64,000 nt of DNA from CAMCYM01 sp964405405 (lineage in GTDB: Bacteria; Bacteroidota; Bacteroidia; Flavobacteriales_D; Sanyastnellaceae). The position numbers were made by a program, and so were the translations under genes. The stretch is taken from contig CAYONT010000003.1 of assembly GCA_964405405.1 (NCBI GenBank), positions 62,001 through 126,000 on the forward strand, in the 5' to 3' direction. Below are positions 27,401 to 34,331 of this stretch, one piece after another. Position 1 is the first letter of the stretch. Every line of letters starts with the position of its first letter. Under the pieces are notes generated by a model, which made no database searches, was not told the DNA's origin, and saw nothing but the letters and a program-made list of their open reading frames with translations.

Positions 27401-29777
27401 TGCCACCGCTTGCAATTTTGACCCCACTGCGACCATCGCCGACAACATCTGCGTGTTTTCGGACGGCGTGCTGGATTGCGATGGAAACTGCATCAACGAT
27501 GAGGACGGCGACGGCATCTGCGACGAGAACGAGGGCATCGCGGGATGCACCGATCCGTCGGCGGAGAACTACCATCCCCAGGCGAGTGACGACGACGGCT
27601 CCTGCTGGGCTTCTGACCTGACCTTCGAAGTGGTCGGTTCGCATGCCACAGGCCAATTCGACGCCGGTGCAGCCGAGATTGTCGATTACCACGCCGGAAC
27701 CCAGCGGCTCTTCTACGTGAATGCCAGTGCGCGCACGGTGGACTGCCTAGATATGTCGATGCCCGAGAGCTTGCAGCTCCTGTTCACCATCGATGCCACA
27801 GCCTACGGCGCCAGCGCCAACAGTGTGGCCGTCTTTGGTGACTACATCGCTGTGGCCATCGAAGGAAACGGAGTGGATGTAGCGGGTCAGGTCGTGATTT
27901 TCGATGTGGACGGCAACTTTGTTTCGGCTGCTCCAGCTGGCTTCTTGCCGGACGCTGTGACGGTTTCACACGACGGAATGACCCTCGTGGTCAGCAACGA
28001 AGGCCAACCCAACGAAAGCTACACCATCGATCCGGTTGGCAGCGTGACCCTCGTTGACGTGACGAACCCGTCCGCACCGGTGGCGACGCAGGTAAGCTTC
28101 GCGGGCATCATCGCTGACATGCTCGACGAAAGCGTCCGGATCTTCGGACCCAACGCGACGATTGAGCAGGACTTGGAACCGGAGTACAGTGCATTCAGCG
28201 GTGACGACAGCCAAGTGTTTGTGAGCTGCCAAGAGAACAACTGTATCCTTGTGGTGGATGTGGCCACGGCGAGCGTGGTGGATGTTTGGGGTCTGGGCTT
28301 CAAGGACCATTCGCTTCCCGGCAACGGTTTGGATGCTTCGAATCAAGACGGCGTCATCAACATCCAAAACTGGCCGGTGAAGGGCTTGTACCTGCCGGAT
28401 GCCATCCACAGCTATGAATCGAACGGGATCACCTATTTGCTGATGGCAAACGAAGGCGACACACGGGCTTACAGCGGTTACAGTGAGGAAGGACGTGTGG
28501 CATCCTTGGCGCTCGATGCGACTGCTTTCCCCAATGCGGCCACGTTGAAGCAGAATGCGAACCTTGGACGCCTGTTGGTGACCAAGTCCATGGGAGATAC
28601 CGATGGCGATGGCGACTACGATGAACTCTACAGCATCGGCGCGCGGTCATTCTCTATCTACACCACGGACGGTACCCAGGTGTACGACAGCGGTGATGAA
28701 TTCGAACAGCGCATCGCAACCTTGTTTCCAGCAGACTTCAATTCCACGAACAGTGGCAACAACTCCTTCGACAACCGCTCGGATGACAAGGGCCCGGAGC
28801 CAGAAGGCATTGAGATCGGCGAAATCAACGGCCGCACCTACGCCTTCGTGGGCCTCGAGCGGATGTCGGGCGTGATGGTGTATGACATCACGGATCCCTT
28901 GGCTCCGGTTTACCAGCGGTACCTCTCCAACCGGGACTTCTCGGTAGCGAACAGTGCATTGCAGACGAATGCAGCGGCTGCAGGTGACCTGGGTCCGGAG
29001 GGCTTGGTGTTCATCCATGCCGATGATTCTCCGGACGGACAGCCTTACTTGATCACTTCGAATGAAATCTCGGGCACGGTCACGGCTTATGCACTGGCGA
29101 GCAGTGTGGCACCTCCGGTTACCCCATCTTGTGAACTGGGCGTCGTTTACGTGAGCGAAGCGCACACCAGCGGCGTGCCCAAAGACTACATCGAACTGTT
29201 CAACTCGGGAGCGGTGGATTGCTCGCTCGCGGGCTTCCAACTCGATGACAGCCCGTCGCTCAACGACCTCACCTTCGGCGACGTGGTCATTGAGGCCGGT
29301 GGGTACTGGATCGGGTACGAGGACGCGGCGGGCAGCTTCACGAGTGGGTTGTCGAGCAGCGGCGACATCGTGGTGCTGGCCGATCCTTCGGGGGCGAGCT
29401 TGACGGTGGTTTTGGAAGCGAGTTTGGCCCACTATGGCCAATCCTTCAACGCAGCGGGCGAAGGCTGTTACGCAGAGCCCACCCCCGGCGCACCCAATGC
29501 CCCCTGCGAAGAGACGCAAATGGTGACCGTGGATGACCTCGGTTGCACCTACCCGACGGCCTGCAACTTCAACCTGGCGGCGCTCTTCGACGATGGCAGC
29601 TGCGACTTCACGGGCTGTGTGGGATGTACGTACGAGGCGGCCTGCAACTTTGACGAGGCGGCCACCATCGACGATGGATCGTGCGATTTCCTCGAGGGTG
29701 ACTTCGACGGCAACGGCCACGTCACCATCTCAGACCTCCTGGATTTCTTGGCGGTCTTCCAAAGCGCATGTGAATGA
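24423..29777 (+). CDS. Giant secreted mosaic: 5'-nucleotidase, two lamin-tail domains, choice-of-anchor I domain, dockerin-like C-terminus
   Basis: A 1784-residue exported protein that probably releases phosphate from nucleotides outside the cell. Order: signal peptide (1-20); metallophosphatase domain (about 27-310; SSGDNMLAG, IGNHEFDFG, LISHLQS) with an atypical first block LLHNNDGES in place of the usual HTNDxH; 5'-nucleotidase C-domain (about 340-580; NIVADAYL, NGGGIR, DILPFANY); Cys-rich GCTDATACNYDANA repeats (about 600-665); a beta-sandwich (670-855); lamin-tail-like domain 1 (860-985); a large choice-of-anchor I / esterase-like propeller (1063-1560); lamin-tail-like domain 2 (1570-1700), highly similar to the first; more Cys-rich repeats; and a dockerin-like end (DFDGNGHVTISDLLDFLAVF). 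No T9SS sorting domain of type A or B is visible. Confidence 0.9.
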   Translation: MRSFLLTTVWILCAAAGAFAQTDGPGDFTFVLLHNNDGESSLGNIDHFASVLGTERAAAEAAGLPSVFVSSGDNMLAGAILGLWLDENAQPTGTPYDAIALSMLHYDALAIGNHEFDFGPDVLAAFISSFTASQPPFLSCNLSFENVPSLQALVDEGRILPSTVVERDGEQIGIIGAITPGLIGITSPGGTTINPDIVGAIQAQVTALEAAGVNKIVLISHLQSITNDIELAALLSGIDIVVAGGGDNYLTNDASYNGPHPVFGPYPYQVTDASGATVHIVTTVGNYTHLGALTVTFDAEGQVTNTHPEVSGIRQVDLGPTAPSDAAVYTAVVQPVQAELAALAANGATCVTQIDLDVRKSSVRSRANGIGNIVADAYLKAGRDLALENPAIPMPVLGIANGGGIRCNGYGSSQGCIYPAGYTLTEVDMNDILPFANYIAVLPSVTSEQLKLVFENAVSKVGLDPLTGQITGDDGRFAQISGGTLVYDVTAAPYLNNPADCSTTFGGLRVRSLVLDNGLVIIENGIPVPGIAIPVATVDFTAGLGGPAGFGGDCYPWGTEVFVGSAVRAADAFIDYLTLDLAGTVTDVAYQAYPPVTTGRIQVLLPEACADDTACNFGATAACLFEDACGVCGGDGSTCAPGCTDATACNYDANAATDDGSCVFGSASSPCTVTFQVAFSEDDAEESLNPASAFYGTPYIDSSDLELTEDGADNQAVGIRFRHVNIPAGATITSAYLQFTVDALHSGPTSVNIALEDAASPAPFSPSVPFGISSRPTWGSVVWPSIPAWTVVGEAGAAQATPDLSELVQHAVQRDDWSAGNALAFVLTGSGRREAEAFDGVPSAAPVLHVSYHFEEEPQPCVLGVVYVSEAHTSGEPKDYIELYNSGSTDCWLTGFQLDDATVLQDLTFGEVLIEAGGYWIGYEDAPGSFTSGLSSGGDLVVLGDGQGNSLVVTLGPSIGTLSQSFNAAGEGCYTPPTPGAANAACGTSGCTDATACNFDPTATIADNICVFSDGVLDCDGNCINDEDGDGICDENEGIAGCTDPSAENYHPQASDDDGSCWASDLTFEVVGSHATGQFDAGAAEIVDYHAGTQRLFYVNASARTVDCLDMSMPESLQLLFTIDATAYGASANSVAVFGDYIAVAIEGNGVDVAGQVVIFDVDGNFVSAAPAGFLPDAVTVSHDGMTLVVSNEGQPNESYTIDPVGSVTLVDVTNPSAPVATQVSFAGIIADMLDESVRIFGPNATIEQDLEPEYSAFSGDDSQVFVSCQENNCILVVDVATASVVDVWGLGFKDHSLPGNGLDASNQDGVINIQNWPVKGLYLPDAIHSYESNGITYLLMANEGDTRAYSGYSEEGRVASLALDATAFPNAATLKQNANLGRLLVTKSMGDTDGDGDYDELYSIGARSFSIYTTDGTQVYDSGDEFEQRIATLFPADFNSTNSGNNSFDNRSDDKGPEPEGIEIGEINGRTYAFVGLERMSGVMVYDITDPLAPVYQRYLSNRDFSVANSALQTNAAAAGDLGPEGLVFIHADDSPDGQPYLITSNEISGTVTAYALASSVAPPVTPSCELGVVYVSEAHTSGVPKDYIELFNSGAVDCSLAGFQLDDSPSLNDLTFGDVVIEAGGYWIGYEDAAGSFTSGLSSSGDIVVLADPSGASLTVVLEASLAHYGQSFNAAGEGCYAEPTPGAPNAPCEETQMVTVDDLGCTYPTACNFNLAALFDDGSCDFTGCVGCTYEAACNFDEAATIDDGSCDFLEGDFDGNGHVTISDLLDFLAVFQSACE

Positions 29778-29800
29778 TCCGGTGACTTGCCGGTAGAGGG

Positions 29801-29833
29801 AAGGGGCCATCCGACGGGGTAGCCCTTTCTTTT
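29801..29833 (+). terminator. Intrinsic terminator of the mosaic nucleotidase gene
   Basis: AAGGGGC (29801-29807) pairs with GCCCTTT (29822-29828) and is followed by TCTTTTTC. It lies 24 bp after the stop codon and 10 bp before the convergent TlpA-like gene's end. Confidence 0.65.
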
Positions 29834-29842
29834 TCACCCCGG

Positions 29843-31072
29843 TCAGGGCCTGGCTTTCAACAAGGGTTGGATGAGTGAATCGAGGTGGTCCCGCACCCCC
29901 GGGCCGTGGCCCAATCCACGAGCAACACACAGTCCGTTGGAATCGAGGAGAAACCACGAAGGATATGCAGCGATTCCCCACGCGTCTGCGCTGGTGTCGG
30001 GAAGAACGGGTTCAATCCACACGCCGCGCCGCTCGAGGTAGCGTCGAATGGTGGCCGCATCCTGGTGCTTGTTCACGCCGAAAACCCGCAGGCCTTGATC
30101 GCGGTATTTTGTTTGCAGATGATCCCAATCCGGTAGGGCCTGCATGCAAGGGCCGCAACCGATGTACCAAAAATCCAACAGGACAGTCGAGCCTAGGAAA
30201 TCGCTCAGCGCCCATGGATGGCCTTCCAAGTCGAAGCCGGCGAGCGGTGGGGGGACAAAGGGTGTCGTTCCGACCATCGGTTCGGGCTCTCCATCGCAAC
30301 CTACGCTTCCCGGAGCATTCCGCTCCAATTCGGCACGGAAATAGCGCTCTGACAGCGTGGTATCTCGAACCCATGATGCCCCACCGGCATCAGGAGGAAG
30401 CCAATTCCAGTGGATGTTCCGTTGGCAGCCGTAGGCCAAACCCCCATCATACCAGCGTAGCTCATACTCAACAGGGGTTCCGTTGGTGGCATCCAAGGTC
30501 CATTGCTGCCAAGCATGGCTTTCGGGATGGGCTTCTTGCTCGCTGGGTGTGTCGAAACGGAGCAAACGGAAGAAGGGGGGTACGGTCCAAGTTTGGGAAG
30601 GGGTCAGGGTGTCTTCCCACCATCGTGGGTTCTCCATGAGTTCGGGAAGGAGCAGACCGTCGTAATAGTCGGGCAGGGGATCCAAAGGGTCCACAGATTC
30701 CTGGTATACGGTGTCCCCGTCCCATTGGAATCGTTCTGTGCCGAGCAGATGGTATTTTGGTTTCCATGTCCCGAAACCATCGGGTTGCTCGAACCAGAAG
30801 CCCAGTCCGGGAATCCAAGTGACGCGTGCACTGCGGTGCAGGGTGTCGCCAGTTGCTTCGGTGATTTCGGTCAAATCCGCAAGAAACCGAAGGGCGGACC
30901 CGGATGATGAGGTCGACTGTAGGGTGGATTCCCAGCGGGTTTGAACATCCTTCAGGCTCCCGAATGGGTTCTCGGGTTGGGATGGGGTTGTACGGGGAGC
31001 ATGGCAGGCAAGCGCAAGGCTGGCCACCAAGAGCAGCGTGGGTAGTGGAATCTTCAGAGGTGAAAAGGGCAT
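29843..31072 (-). CDS. TlpA-like thioredoxin-domain lipoprotein
   Basis: A 409-residue predicted lipoprotein (lipobox LLVASLALAC, Cys about residue 23). The N-terminal ~270 residues are a beta-rich domain (TWIPGLGFWFEQ, ERFQWDGDTVYQES) of a type seen in Bacteroidota redoxin proteins. The C-terminal ~130 residues are a thioredoxin fold with the redox pair in WYIGCGPCMQALPDW (CGPC) and a cis-proline region IAAYPSWFLLD. A thiol-disulfide or cytochrome-maturation-like role outside the inner membrane is inferred. Its start codon lies 19 bp inside the 3' end of the nitric oxide synthase gene, so the two are translationally linked. Confidence 0.88.
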   Translation of the reverse strand: MPFSPLKIPLPTLLLVASLALACHAPRTTPSQPENPFGSLKDVQTRWESTLQSTSSSGSALRFLADLTEITEATGDTLHRSARVTWIPGLGFWFEQPDGFGTWKPKYHLLGTERFQWDGDTVYQESVDPLDPLPDYYDGLLLPELMENPRWWEDTLTPSQTWTVPPFFRLLRFDTPSEQEAHPESHAWQQWTLDATNGTPVEYELRWYDGGLAYGCQRNIHWNWLPPDAGGASWVRDTTLSERYFRAELERNAPGSVGCDGEPEPMVGTTPFVPPPLAGFDLEGHPWALSDFLGSTVLLDFWYIGCGPCMQALPDWDHLQTKYRDQGLRVFGVNKHQDAATIRRYLERRGVWIEPVLPDTSADAWGIAAYPSWFLLDSNGLCVARGLGHGPGVRDHLDSLIQPLLKARP

Positions 31073-32169
31073 CCCGTTGGGTTGGGTGCGGGCGAAGATA
31101 GGGGGGCGGGGTAGAAGAAGTTGGTGTGGCGGATCACGTGGTTGTCGAAGTCCCGGTGGAATTGGGGGGTGAGGGCGCCGGAGAGGGGGGGGACGAGCCA
31201 GGCCCAGTCGCCGTGGACCGGGGTGCCGGCGGAGGTTTGGGCTTGGCAGAAGGCTTCGAAGGTGGCGCCGAGGGTGTGGTGGTCGGCGAGTCGGACCCCG
31301 GCCTGGTCGAAGCTGTGCAACACGGCGCGGTTGAGTTCCACCAGGGCCCGGTCCCGCCACAGGGTGCGGGGGTGGCTCGTGTCCAGGCCCAGGAGCCGGG
31401 CCATCTGGGGCAGGGCGTTGTAGCGCCCTTCATCGGCCAGGTTGCGCGCGCCGATTTCGGTGCCGAGGTAGTGGCCGTTGAAGGGGGCGCAGGGGTAGAC
31501 CACCCCTCCCACCACCAGGACCATGTCTGCGAGGGCCGGGACGGCGTACCAGCGCAGCCCCAGTGGCCCGGCCTCGGGGTGCACGATCTCGACTTCGGGC
31601 GCGAGTTCCGGCCTCAGGGCGCAGACATCGACCGGGGGCTGTGCCACCCCGTCGAGCTCGAGGACCCAGGGGAGGAACGTGTGCGCCCCCCGTCCCCCGC
31701 ACCGCGGCTCCCACCCGGCCGCCCGACAGCGCTCGGTGAACCCCGCGGAATGCGGGTCGCCCACCACGCTCCCGTCCGGCTGGGCGAACCCGGCGTACCG
31801 CAGGAGCTGGTGGTTTGCGAGCCGAACGGCATCCACCGCACCCGGTCTGCGGGGCGGAAAAACCGTGATGGCGTTGCGGATTTGGCCTTCATGAAACGCA
31901 AAGGCGAGGTGCGTTTCCAAGCGCTCCTGGACGCCCTCCACATCCCGGACCTCCCGGGCGTCGAAGACGTGCAGGGTTCGCCAGAGGTGCCGCCCCACGC
32001 AGCGGTTGCTGTGCCGCCAGGCGAGCCGCGCACCGAAGGTCAGCTCCTCCGCCGTGTGCCGATACGTCCCTGTCGCGCGGATTTCCTGCGCCACCGCCGC
32101 GTGCCGCGCTGCATCCGCCCCGAATGCGGTCAGAAACTCCCCAGCGTGCCGCAGCAAGGCGTTGTCCAT
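31054..32169 (-). CDS. nos: Bacterial nitric oxide synthase, oxygenase domain
   Basis: Heme enzyme that oxidises L-arginine to citrulline and nitric oxide, using an external reductase. The 371-residue length matches the oxygenase-only bacterial form. Visible signatures: WRHSNRCVGR with the proximal heme thiolate Cys57; the arginine-binding region PFNGHYLGTEIGARNLAD with Glu238; and the C-terminal WAWLVPPLSGALTPQFH block, associated with pterin/dimer contacts. A tryptophan usually preceding the Tyr in the substrate block is His here (NGHY). No reductase domain is attached. Bacterial NOS genes are sporadic in Bacteroidota, so transfer is possible, although base use is like the neighbours. It is coupled to the downstream TlpA-like lipoprotein. 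Confidence 0.93.
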   Translation of the reverse strand: MDNALLRHAGEFLTAFGADAARHAAVAQEIRATGTYRHTAEELTFGARLAWRHSNRCVGRHLWRTLHVFDAREVRDVEGVQERLETHLAFAFHEGQIRNAITVFPPRRPGAVDAVRLANHQLLRYAGFAQPDGSVVGDPHSAGFTERCRAAGWEPRCGGRGAHTFLPWVLELDGVAQPPVDVCALRPELAPEVEIVHPEAGPLGLRWYAVPALADMVLVVGGVVYPCAPFNGHYLGTEIGARNLADEGRYNALPQMARLLGLDTSHPRTLWRDRALVELNRAVLHSFDQAGVRLADHHTLGATFEAFCQAQTSAGTPVHGDWAWLVPPLSGALTPQFHRDFDNHVIRHTNFFYPAPLSSPAPNPTGCPFHL

Positions 32170-32190
32170 GGGCTTTTAACAATGCAGTCC

Positions 32191-32221
32191 TTGCGAAGTT
32201 CCGTTGCGCCGCCTTCCTTTG
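32191..32221 (+). promoter_or_regulatory. Predicted promoter of the TonB-C-like gene
   Basis: TTG (32191-32193), a 20-bp spacer and TTCCTTTG (32214-32221, one mismatch to TAnnTTTG) fit the Bacteroidota promoter geometry. The element ends 4 bp before the ATG at 32226, implying a very short leader. Confidence 0.4.
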
Positions 32222-32225
32222 GGCC

Positions 32226-32726
32226 ATGCGAAAGCTCCTTTTCATGCTGGGCCTGCTGACGGGATGGGCCGTGGTAAGCCAAACGTCGGCTCAACTTCCA
32301 GAGCCCGGGCCGGACATCGAGAAGGTTTCCCCTCCAGATAGCGGCATCGAGCCCCTTGCACCGCCTCAGGGCGATACCGTGTACTCGGTGCTGGAGTACA
32401 TGCCGCACCTCATGGACTGCAAGGACCTCGATCCCAATGTCCGGGCCACCTGCACCCAGGACGGCATCATGCAGCACCTCGTGCGTCACCTGCAGTACCC
32501 GGAGATGGCCCGCGAAATGGGACTCGAAGGGCGGGTCTTCATCCGCTTTGTCGTGGGAAAGACGGGCGAGGTGCGCGATGTCTCCGTGTTGCTCGGGGTT
32601 CATCCCTTGCTGGACCAAGCAGCGGTTCAAGCGGTGTCCTCCCTTCCTCCGTTCGCTCCGGGCCGCATCGATGGACGTCCGGTGCGGGTGGAATACAAGC
32701 TCCCTGTCGCGTTCAAATTGCGTTGA
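32226..32726 (+). CDS. Secreted TonB C-terminal-like domain protein
   Basis: A 166-residue exported protein with a signal peptide (MRKLLFMLGLLTGWAVVSQTSAQ) and a C-terminal TonB-C-like domain (QYPEMAREMGLEGRVFIRFVVGKTGEVRDVSVL, then HPLLDQAAVQAVSSLPPFAPG). It lacks the N-terminal membrane anchor and proline-rich spacer of energising TonB. It is therefore probably a periplasmic stand-alone domain of the kind abundant in Bacteroidota, not a transporter energiser. It is convergent with miaE, 3 bp apart. Confidence 0.88.
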   Translation: MRKLLFMLGLLTGWAVVSQTSAQLPEPGPDIEKVSPPDSGIEPLAPPQGDTVYSVLEYMPHLMDCKDLDPNVRATCTQDGIMQHLVRHLQYPEMAREMGLEGRVFIRFVVGKTGEVRDVSVLLGVHPLLDQAAVQAVSSLPPFAPGRIDGRPVRVEYKLPVAFKLR

Positions 32727-32729
32727 AAA

Positions 32730-33314
32730 TCAACCGTGGATGGTCGAGGACTGTCCGAAGCGTTGGATGACCTCGGCCTCGTAGGCCAGAAACTCCTGCC
32801 ACCGTCCGTCTACATCGATGTCCGGTCCGGCGTGGTCCCGGGCGAGGGAGATGAAGGTTTTGTAGTGGTGGGCTTCGCTCACCATCAAGTCCCAATAAAA
32901 TTGCCGCAGGTCGGGGTCCTCCAGTTTTTCTGAGAGCATCTTGAAGCGCTCACAGGAACGGGCTTCGATCATGGCCGAGAACAGCAACCGGTCCACCAAC
33001 TGCTGCTTCCGGGAGCCTCCTTGCCGGATGAATCGGGCCAACTCCCCCACATAATCGTCTTTCTGTTCGTGGCGCAGCGTCAGCTCCCGTCCCCGAAGTT
33101 TCTCCAGCACCTGCCCGAAGTGGGCCAATTCCTCTTGGGCAATGGCCGTCAGGGCCTCCACCAAGGCGGTTTCTTGGGGGTATCGAACAATGGTGCTGAT
33201 GGCGTTGGTGGCGGCTTTTTGCTCGCACCAGGCGTGGTCAGAAAGCAGGGCCTCGAGGTCGGTTTCTGCCAGTTGTGCCCAGCGGATGTCGGTGGGGATT
33301 TTCAGGCCTAACAT
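32730..33314 (-). CDS. miaE: tRNA-(ms2io6A)-hydroxylase MiaE
   Basis: Non-heme diiron monooxygenase that hydroxylates the isopentenyl group of ms2i6A37 in tRNA. The 194-residue protein starts MLGLKIPTDIRWAQLAETDL. It carries the carboxylate-bridged iron ligands in IAQEELAHFGQVLEKL, SAMIEARSCERFKML and VSEAHHYKTFISLA. Length and motifs match the MiaE family. Confidence 0.94.
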   Translation of the reverse strand: MLGLKIPTDIRWAQLAETDLEALLSDHAWCEQKAATNAISTIVRYPQETALVEALTAIAQEELAHFGQVLEKLRGRELTLRHEQKDDYVGELARFIRQGGSRKQQLVDRLLFSAMIEARSCERFKMLSEKLEDPDLRQFYWDLMVSEAHHYKTFISLARDHAGPDIDVDGRWQEFLAYEAEVIQRFGQSSTIHG

Positions 33315-33337
33315 GTTCGGCGGGGATGAGGTCGTTT

Positions 33338-33395
33338 CGTGTGGAGTTCGGGAAGCTATGTGGAGTCAGGTAAGCCGTGTGGAGTCAGGTGAGCC
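33338..33395. repeat. Three tandem ~19-bp repeats at the 3' end of the methyltransferase gene
   Basis: Two 19-bp units, TGTGGAGTCAGGTRAGCCG (33358-33376 and 33377-33395), differ by one base. A degenerate third copy (TGTGGAGTTCGGGAAGCTA) precedes them. The last unit contains the methyltransferase stop codon, so the array is a duplicated gene end that spreads into the miaE gap. Confidence 0.75.
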
Positions 33396-34281
33396 GGAGC
33401 AGACTGCCTGTGGGGAGCAGGTGCCCGTCCACGCCACGCAGGCAAAGTTCGCCCGATGTGGCCGTTTTTCCAGGGGCGAGTCGGTAGGCAATGGTCTCCA
33501 GGGTCGTCGGCGAGAGCCCGCTGTAGGTATTGAGAATCAGGACGCCCTCGGGTTCCAAAAGCTCCAGCGCCGCTTCGAGCAGGGGCAGCAGGTGGTCCTC
33601 CAGTTTCCACTTCGCCCCTTGGGGTCCGATGCCCCAGGTGGGAGGGTCCAAGGCGATGGCCCGGTACCGGTTGCCGCGCCGTTGTTCCCGGCTGACGAAG
33701 CGCGAGGCGTCTTCCACCACCCACCGGATGCCATCCAGGCCGGAGCGCTCCATGTTGAGCCGGGTCCAGTCAACGACCTGCCGGATGGCGTCCACGTGGG
33801 TGACGTCGGCCCCGACCGAGCGGGCGGCAAGCGAGGCGCCGCCGGTGTAAGCGAAGAGATTCAGGAACTTGTCGCCTGGGGCCAGCACCTCCGCCAGGTA
33901 GTCCCAGTTGGCCGCCTGCTCGGGGAAGACGCCGACGTGCTTGAACGACGTCAATTCCAACTGAAAACGGAGGTCCAGTCGGCCGTGCCGGTAGCCCATC
34001 GTCCACGGCGCGGGCAGCGACCGCCCGGGCTGCGGAATCCAGCGCCCTTTGGCGACGCCGGTGGGTTCGAACCGCGCGTCCGCCCGCTCCCATTCTTTCA
34101 ACGGCAGGGCTGCAGGCCAAACCGCCCCCCCATCCGGCCGCTCCAACAGCACGGAACCGAACCGCTCGAGCCGGCCCCCAAACCCCGAATCCACCAGTTC
34201 ATAATCGGAGTGAAAAGCGGGGTACCAGCGCTGGGGGGCCGGAGGCGCGCCCGCTGGGTCGGTGGGAGTGGCAGAAGACAT
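33385..34281 (-). CDS. Class I SAM-dependent methyltransferase (RlmI/RlmK-like, rRNA-type)
   Basis: A 298-residue cytoplasmic methyltransferase. The SAM site is visible in FLNLFAYTGGASLAARSVGADVTHVD, followed by DWTRLNMERSGL, a VEDASRFV acidic loop and the catalytic-site-like ALDPPTWGIGPQG. This is the pattern of 23S rRNA cytosine-5 (RlmI-like) methyltransferases without an N-terminal PUA domain. Substrate is not provable here. The start at 34281 (MSSATPTD) is preferred. The longer frame from 34341 would overlap the divergent RNase R gene. Confidence 0.87.
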   Translation of the reverse strand: MSSATPTDPAGAPPAPQRWYPAFHSDYELVDSGFGGRLERFGSVLLERPDGGAVWPAALPLKEWERADARFEPTGVAKGRWIPQPGRSLPAPWTMGYRHGRLDLRFQLELTSFKHVGVFPEQAANWDYLAEVLAPGDKFLNLFAYTGGASLAARSVGADVTHVDAIRQVVDWTRLNMERSGLDGIRWVVEDASRFVSREQRRGNRYRAIALDPPTWGIGPQGAKWKLEDHLLPLLEAALELLEPEGVLILNTYSGLSPTTLETIAYRLAPGKTATSGELCLRGVDGHLLPTGSLLRLT

Positions 34282-34331
34282 GCCCTGCAAAGGTCGGCAT
34301 CCGGACGAAAAAGGTGGCATCTTTGTAGAGA

